Shown here: positions 15,521 to 19,630 of the stretch, piece after piece | How positions within the stretch are numbered: the first letter of the stretch is position 1 | Layout of the letters: each line of letters starts with the position of its first letter | Source: Bacteroides sp. UBA939 | Lineage (GTDB): Bacteria > Bacteroidota > Bacteroidia > Bacteroidales > Bacteroidaceae | Assembly: GCF_002293435.1 (NCBI RefSeq) | Contig: NZ_DBDF01000180.1 | Location: forward strand, 19,995 to 39,624 | DNA length: 19,630 bases | Reading direction: 5' to 3' | Notes under the pieces: generated by a model | Database searches by the model: none | What the model saw: only the letters and a program-made list of their open reading frames with translations | What the model was told of the DNA's origin: nothing | Program-made: the position numbers and the translations under genes

Positions 15521-17893
15521 ATGAACAAGATATATAAACATTCGGCACTCTGGATGATGTGCCTCATGCTCTTGGGTTGCTTGTCGTTTTTAGCTTGCGA
15601 TAATGGAGATGAAGAAGATACCAACCAATATAAAGGTGGTATCAATTTGAATGTGTTTGGTCCCAGTCCTGTAGCTCGTGGTGGTCAACTTCGCTTCTTG
15701 GGTAGCGGAATGGATCAGATACAATCCGTGGCTATTCCTGGAGCCGGGGAGATTACTGATATAGAAATAATCAGTACGGATGAGATACGTATTACTGTTC
15801 CTCAAACGGCAGAGGTCGGATATGTTACTTTGAAAACTCCTACCGGGGAGATTACTACAAAGACCAAACTTACGTATACCGAACCTATCGGTGTGGAGAC
15901 GGTCACGCCTAATCCAGTGAGACCGGGTGAGGTAATCACGATCAAGGGTGAATATCTGAATCTCATCAAAGAGATAATCTTCTTTGAAAATTTGCCGTTA
16001 GGTGCTGATACCGCTTTCATTGCACACTCACGTCAGGAAATTCAGGTGAAAGTTCCGATGGGGGCAAGAACCGGTGATGTGATTTTGGCTGATGCTTCTT
16101 CTGAGGATTCCGATGCGTTGCGCAATGAAATCATAATGGAGGATCTAATTATTATTTTGCCTTCTGTTGAATCGCCACTTGATTTGACTGCGAAAAAGCC
16201 AGGCGATGAAATTGTAGTAGAAGGTACTGACCTTGATTTGGTGAATGTTGTGAAGATGCCGAATGGTGAAGAAGTGGAATTTGTTTATTCTAAAGAAGGA
16301 AAAGAAACTATCACATTTGTACTGCCCGAAAATTCTATTGATGGTGCTGTAGTGATGGTTCCTGCTTCGGGGGTGGAAGTCGTTATCGCTATCATTGGTA
16401 TGGCGTTGCCTGAAGAGGTGGTGGCGACCCCTGCAAGCGGATTGCGTGGTGGTGACATGATTACGTTGACGGGTATCAATATGGAACTGGTGACTACCGT
16501 TACATTCCCAAGTGTAGCTGATGCTGTGGAGCCCGAATCAAAGAGTGCTACAGAAGTGAAAGTGCAGATGCCTGATGCGGCCATCAGCGGTGAACTGTTA
16601 TTGAATACGGCCAGCGGAGGTTCTGTGTCGGTAGTTATTGTTACCTTGAAACCGGAATTCGCGTCGTTTGCCAATGATGCAGTTTCTTTGGGTAGCGATA
16701 TCACTATTAAGGGTAAGAATCTCGACTTGGTTGCTAAGGTGATTTATACCGGTGGTGCTGAAGTGGAAGTTACTCCGACTTCTGCCACAGAACTGACCGT
16801 TAATATGCCTACGGTGGGTAGTGAATCGGGTATATTGACTTTGGTAATGGGTAATGGAGAAACCGTAGAAACGGGTAGCCTTACCATCAACGCTCCTGAA
16901 TTCTGCTACATTCCGGTGCTACCGGATGCGGATACCGAACTATATGGTGGCGAAATATTCACAATCAATGTGGAGAACGGTGATAAATTGACGGGAGTGG
17001 AAGTGGATGGTAAAGCGGTTCAATACCTCATCAATGATAAAACGCTTGTAATAGCAATACCTCAGTTGGCCAATGCCAATACGAAGGTGAAACTGATTTC
17101 TTCAAATGGTGGAATAGAGTATCCTATCGCATTTATTCCAGCTACCAGTATTAAAAACGAAGTGTGGAAGGGATTAGTTGATATTACTTGGAATGATGGT
17201 GGGCGTGTATTAATCCCAGCATCGGCTTTTGCAGATGTACCTGCCGGTGCCCGTATGGTATTGCATTATGCGCAGAAAGAAGGTGTATGGGCACAGGCTC
17301 AACTTAATTATGGTGATTGGAGTGGCGTGAATTTTACGGAAGGCGAATTTGTGTTTAACCAGACGTTGGTACCTACAGATCTTTATGGGAACTCATATAC
17401 CAATCGTTCAACACCTTTGGTGCTGACGCAAGAAATTCTGAATAATATTCAAGCTAAAAAGGGTGATTCTGAAGGTCAAACAGGGCTGGGTATTATAATA
17501 CAAGGATCTGACTTGGTATTCAGTAGCGTAACGCTTGAGTGGGAAATCTCTCTAGAAACCACAGTTTGGAAAGGTAATTTGGATATGGGTGCAGGATTGA
17601 GTGTGAACCATGAGATGAAACCGCCCTCCATGTTTGTAGATGCAGGTTTGAAGGAAGGCATGACCTTACGGTTCTATTTCGATATCTATGGAGATGATCC
17701 GAAGATTAAGCTGTACGATGGCCATTGGGGACCATTGTTTGGAGGTGGTGAAATTATTCTGGGTGCTGATGGTGTCCTTACATTGCCGGTAGATGCAGAT
17801 TTGGCAACCAAACTGACTACATTGATCGATTGGGGTTACGGATTTGTTATACAAGGTAATAATTGTACGCTTACGAAGATTACGATTGAATAA
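15521..17893 (+). CDS. Large multi-IPT/TIG surface glycan-binding lipoprotein with duplicated C-terminal module
   Basis: A 790-residue lipoprotein. Its signal has two candidate cysteines, C20 (LLGC) and C26 (SFLAC); C26 is favoured because DNGDEEDTN follows. Six IPT/TIG-like repeats of about 80 residues follow at roughly 42-120, 123-213, 214-292, 298-376, 378-456 and 459-540. Each has the pattern P-x-x-G-(D/G)-x-(I/L)-x-(I/V)-x-G-x-(N/D)-L. The end holds two related beta-rich modules at about 548-677 and 682-790. Both start with VWKG and end with an I-I-Q-G or V-I-Q-G strand followed by a short terminal strand. These are probably carbohydrate-binding, on a long stalk that reaches beyond the SusCD complex. 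No catalytic residues are recognisable. It sits 20 bp after the first SGBP and is followed by a strong terminator hairpin. Surface location is inferred; the ligand is unknown. Confidence 0.82.
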   Translation: MNKIYKHSALWMMCLMLLGCLSFLACDNGDEEDTNQYKGGINLNVFGPSPVARGGQLRFLGSGMDQIQSVAIPGAGEITDIEIISTDEIRITVPQTAEVGYVTLKTPTGEITTKTKLTYTEPIGVETVTPNPVRPGEVITIKGEYLNLIKEIIFFENLPLGADTAFIAHSRQEIQVKVPMGARTGDVILADASSEDSDALRNEIIMEDLIIILPSVESPLDLTAKKPGDEIVVEGTDLDLVNVVKMPNGEEVEFVYSKEGKETITFVLPENSIDGAVVMVPASGVEVVIAIIGMALPEEVVATPASGLRGGDMITLTGINMELVTTVTFPSVADAVEPESKSATEVKVQMPDAAISGELLLNTASGGSVSVVIVTLKPEFASFANDAVSLGSDITIKGKNLDLVAKVIYTGGAEVEVTPTSATELTVNMPTVGSESGILTLVMGNGETVETGSLTINAPEFCYIPVLPDADTELYGGEIFTINVENGDKLTGVEVDGKAVQYLINDKTLVIAIPQLANANTKVKLISSNGGIEYPIAFIPATSIKNEVWKGLVDITWNDGGRVLIPASAFADVPAGARMVLHYAQKEGVWAQAQLNYGDWSGVNFTEGEFVFNQTLVPTDLYGNSYTNRSTPLVLTQEILNNIQAKKGDSEGQTGLGIIIQGSDLVFSSVTLEWEISLETTVWKGNLDMGAGLSVNHEMKPPSMFVDAGLKEGMTLRFYFDIYGDDPKIKLYDGHWGPLFGGGEIILGADGVLTLPVDADLATKLTTLIDWGYGFVIQGNNCTLTKITIE

Positions 17894-17952
17894 CAGTTCG
17901 GATTACAAAAAAATAATGTAATTATGAGTCCTGAACAATAAAATTATTCATT

Positions 17953-18000
17953 AAAACTCCCTTTGGCCTGACCTTTGAGGTTAGGTGAAGGGAGTTTTTT
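17953..18000 (+). terminator. Intrinsic terminator between the SGBP operon and GH26
   Basis: AAAACTCCCTT (17953-17963) pairs perfectly with AAGGGAGTTTT (17988-17998). An inner stem CCTGACC/GGTTAGG (17967-17973 with 17979-17985, one G-U) caps a five-base loop. A run of six T ends at 18000. This is a textbook intrinsic terminator, 60 bp after the SGBP stop and 38 bp before the GH26 start. Confidence 0.85.
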
Positions 18001-18037
18001 GAAAATTCAAACTGCTTCTAAATATAGAACGAAAAAT

Positions 18038-19483
18038 ATGAGACTTGAATTTGTGACATTGCATAAATGCATTGATAAACTGTTCGGTTGTTTCCTTTTG
18101 CTGCCTCTTCTCTATGCTTGTGGTGATAGGGACTCTTCACAAGAAGAACCGCAGATAGATGTTCCTCAATTTGTATTTAGTACGCCTGCAGATGGTGCAA
18201 CCGATGTTCCTGATACTGACCTAAATGTAGTATTAACTTATAATCAGAATGTGACAGTTTCTTCTGTTGGGCATAACCGGATTACGGTTACAGGTGCAAC
18301 GGTAGAGGCTGTTTCTGTCAGTCTTAAAAATGTAACTATCCGTTTGTCGGGACTAGAGAAAGAGAAAACTTATAGTCTGGTTGTCCCTAAGGGAATTGTT
18401 TTAGGGTCTACCGGAATGGAAGCATCGCAAGTGATGGTTTCTTTTTCAACAGTAAAAAAACCGGAAGTCATTCCTGTAGCTACCGAACTTTGTACCTCTG
18501 ATCCTCTGCCGCAAGCAAAGAAAGTGTACGATTATTTGGTCAGTGTTTATGGTAGCAAAGCATTATCCGCTTCCATGGCTAACGTGAATTGGAATGTTGC
18601 TGAAGCAGACTTGGTGCATAAAGCTACAGGTAAATATCCGGCTATTGCTTTCTTTGATTATATTCATTTGGCGTGGTCTCCTGCCAACTGGATAGACTAT
18701 TCTAATACCAAAGTGGTGGAAGACTGGTGGAATGCCAATGGGCTAGTTGGCGCAAGTTGGCATTGGACTGTTCCGGCAACAGAAGGTGAAACTGACCTCA
18801 ATAAATATGCCTATGCTCCAGGTAATGGGAGACAAAATAATGAAGGGAATTGGACTACTACCTTTCGTCCCAAAAATATCTTTGTAGAAGGTTCTTGGGA
18901 GAACAAAACAGCTAAAGCCGATCTGGAAAAAATGGCTGGTTATTTAAAGCTATTGCAAGATAAAGGTATTCCTCTGATTTGGCGTCCGCTTCATGAGGCT
19001 GCCGGGAATATTTATGAATATAACGGCGGTACGGCTTGGTTCTGGTGGGGATATGACGGTGCGGAGACTTATAAAAAGTTGTGGCGTTATATGTTTGATT
19101 TCTTCAAAGAGAAGGGTATCAATAACCTGATTTGGGTGTGGACTACACAAACAGAAGATGCGGACTTCTATCCGGGTGATGAGTATGTGGACATTGTGGG
19201 ACGTGATATCTATGGTCAGACATCCGGAGCGAATAATGCATCGCAGTATAATCTGATTTTTGATTCTTATTCGCAGAAGATGATAGCGTTGAGTGAGTGT
19301 GGTAATGTCGCAAAGTTTTCCGCTCAATGGAATGCCGGAGCGCATTGGTCATTCTTCATGCCTTGGTATCAGTATAATGCTACTACGCTGGTTGGTCATC
19401 AACACGCCAATGAGGCTTGGTGGAAGGATGCAATGAATCAGGATTTTGTTATAACCCGTGATCAAGTTCCTTCTATGGAGTAA
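18038..19483 (+). CDS. GH26 endo-beta-1,4-mannanase lipoprotein with N-terminal Ig-like domain
   Basis: A 481-residue enzyme starting at the ATG at 18038. An in-frame TTG at 17975 would extend it 21 residues but falls inside the terminator hairpin and places a non-signal sequence ahead of the lipoprotein signal, so it is rejected. The signal ends PLLYAC (C28), followed by GDRDSSQEEPQ, suggesting surface export. Residues 44-140 form a Big_5/SbsA-like Ig domain (FSTPADGATDVPDTDLNVVLTYNQNV; YSLVVPKGIVLGSTG). The GH26 barrel (about 155-475) has E320 in WRPLHEAAG as acid/base and E420 in IALSECGN as nucleophile. It also has the aromatic motifs ASWHWTVP, WFWWGYDG and WVWTTQTEDADFYPGDEYVD typical of the family. 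It would cut mannan or glucomannan at the cell surface. No promoter consensus is seen between terminator and start, so expression may depend on read-through. Confidence 0.92.
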   Translation: MRLEFVTLHKCIDKLFGCFLLLPLLYACGDRDSSQEEPQIDVPQFVFSTPADGATDVPDTDLNVVLTYNQNVTVSSVGHNRITVTGATVEAVSVSLKNVTIRLSGLEKEKTYSLVVPKGIVLGSTGMEASQVMVSFSTVKKPEVIPVATELCTSDPLPQAKKVYDYLVSVYGSKALSASMANVNWNVAEADLVHKATGKYPAIAFFDYIHLAWSPANWIDYSNTKVVEDWWNANGLVGASWHWTVPATEGETDLNKYAYAPGNGRQNNEGNWTTTFRPKNIFVEGSWENKTAKADLEKMAGYLKLLQDKGIPLIWRPLHEAAGNIYEYNGGTAWFWWGYDGAETYKKLWRYMFDFFKEKGINNLIWVWTTQTEDADFYPGDEYVDIVGRDIYGQTSGANNASQYNLIFDSYSQKMIALSECGNVAKFSAQWNAGAHWSFFMPWYQYNATTLVGHQHANEAWWKDAMNQDFVITRDQVPSME

Positions 19484-19519
19484 TCTTCCTTGCTATTATT
19501 CTGAATGAATTGAAATGTT

Positions 19520-19552
19520 GTAAGTAACAAAACTTACTTTCTGTTATCTTAC
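19520..19552 (+). terminator. Weak AT-rich hairpin downstream of GH26
   Basis: GTAAGT (19520-19525) can pair with ACTTAC (19532-19537), or, as an alternative, GTAAGTAACA (19520-19529) with TGTTATCTTAC (19542-19552) using one bulge. T-rich sequence follows both. It lies about 37 nt after the stop codon. AT-rich stems are poor terminators, so this is tentative. Confidence 0.3.
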
Positions 19553-19630
19553 CATATTCTTGTTTTCTTTTATATTAAAATTATGATTATTGATAGCAAC
19601 TAAATACTTAACCCACATTGCATTAGTACC

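Noticed and set aside
17975..18037. Upstream TTG start giving a 502-residue GH26 protein
   Set aside because: It starts inside the terminator hairpin, uses a rare start codon, and adds 21 residues before a normal lipoprotein signal; the ATG at 18038 fits better.

Overview
The window reads as chromosomal DNA from a gut-type Bacteroidota, most likely Bacteroides or a close relative. The grounds are an adjacent SusC-like/SusD-like pair, lipoprotein signals with acidic residues after the cysteine (as on surface-exported Bacteroides lipoproteins), and TAnnTTTG promoter -7 boxes upstream of five genes. It carries most of a polysaccharide utilization locus (PUL) whose enzyme set points to an acetylated beta-mannan containing glucose, such as glucomannan. 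Species and substrate are inferences, not facts read from the sequence.

Layout. 71-1072 (minus): an aldo-keto reductase of the YghZ type, divergent from the rest. 1323-3623: a GH3 lipoprotein beta-glucosidase followed by a strong terminator. 3624-4118: a gap holding a 58-bp perfect loopless palindrome nested in a larger imperfect inverted repeat. 4119-5006: an AraC-family regulator, followed by five 11-bp tandem repeats and a probable terminator. 5174-8807: a carbohydrate esterase related to CE7 acetyl esterases, a GH5 mannanase-like lipoprotein and a GH5 subfamily-2-like endoglucanase. 8808-9118: a 311-bp regulatory leader. 9119-17893: the outer-membrane module, SusC-like transporter, SusD-like lipoprotein and two IPT/TIG-repeat surface glycan-binding proteins. 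17953-18000: an intrinsic terminator hairpin. 18038-19483: a GH26 endo-mannanase lipoprotein with an Ig-like spacer.

How it may work together (inference): the GH26 and GH5 lipoproteins would cut the backbone, the two IPT proteins and SusD would hold chains at the cell surface, and SusC would import oligosaccharides with TonB energy. In the periplasm the esterase would remove acetyl groups, the GH5_2-like enzyme would cut glucose-containing stretches, and GH3 would release terminal beta-linked glucose. The AraC protein is the only regulator visible. No hybrid two-component sensor, GH130 phosphorylase, mannobiose epimerase, alpha-galactosidase or inner-membrane sugar transporter is in the window.

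The encoded families are all known. The less ordinary material is in the non-coding DNA (the giant palindrome, the tandem repeats, the terminator before GH26, the structured susC leader) and in the architecture of the 790-residue binding protein.
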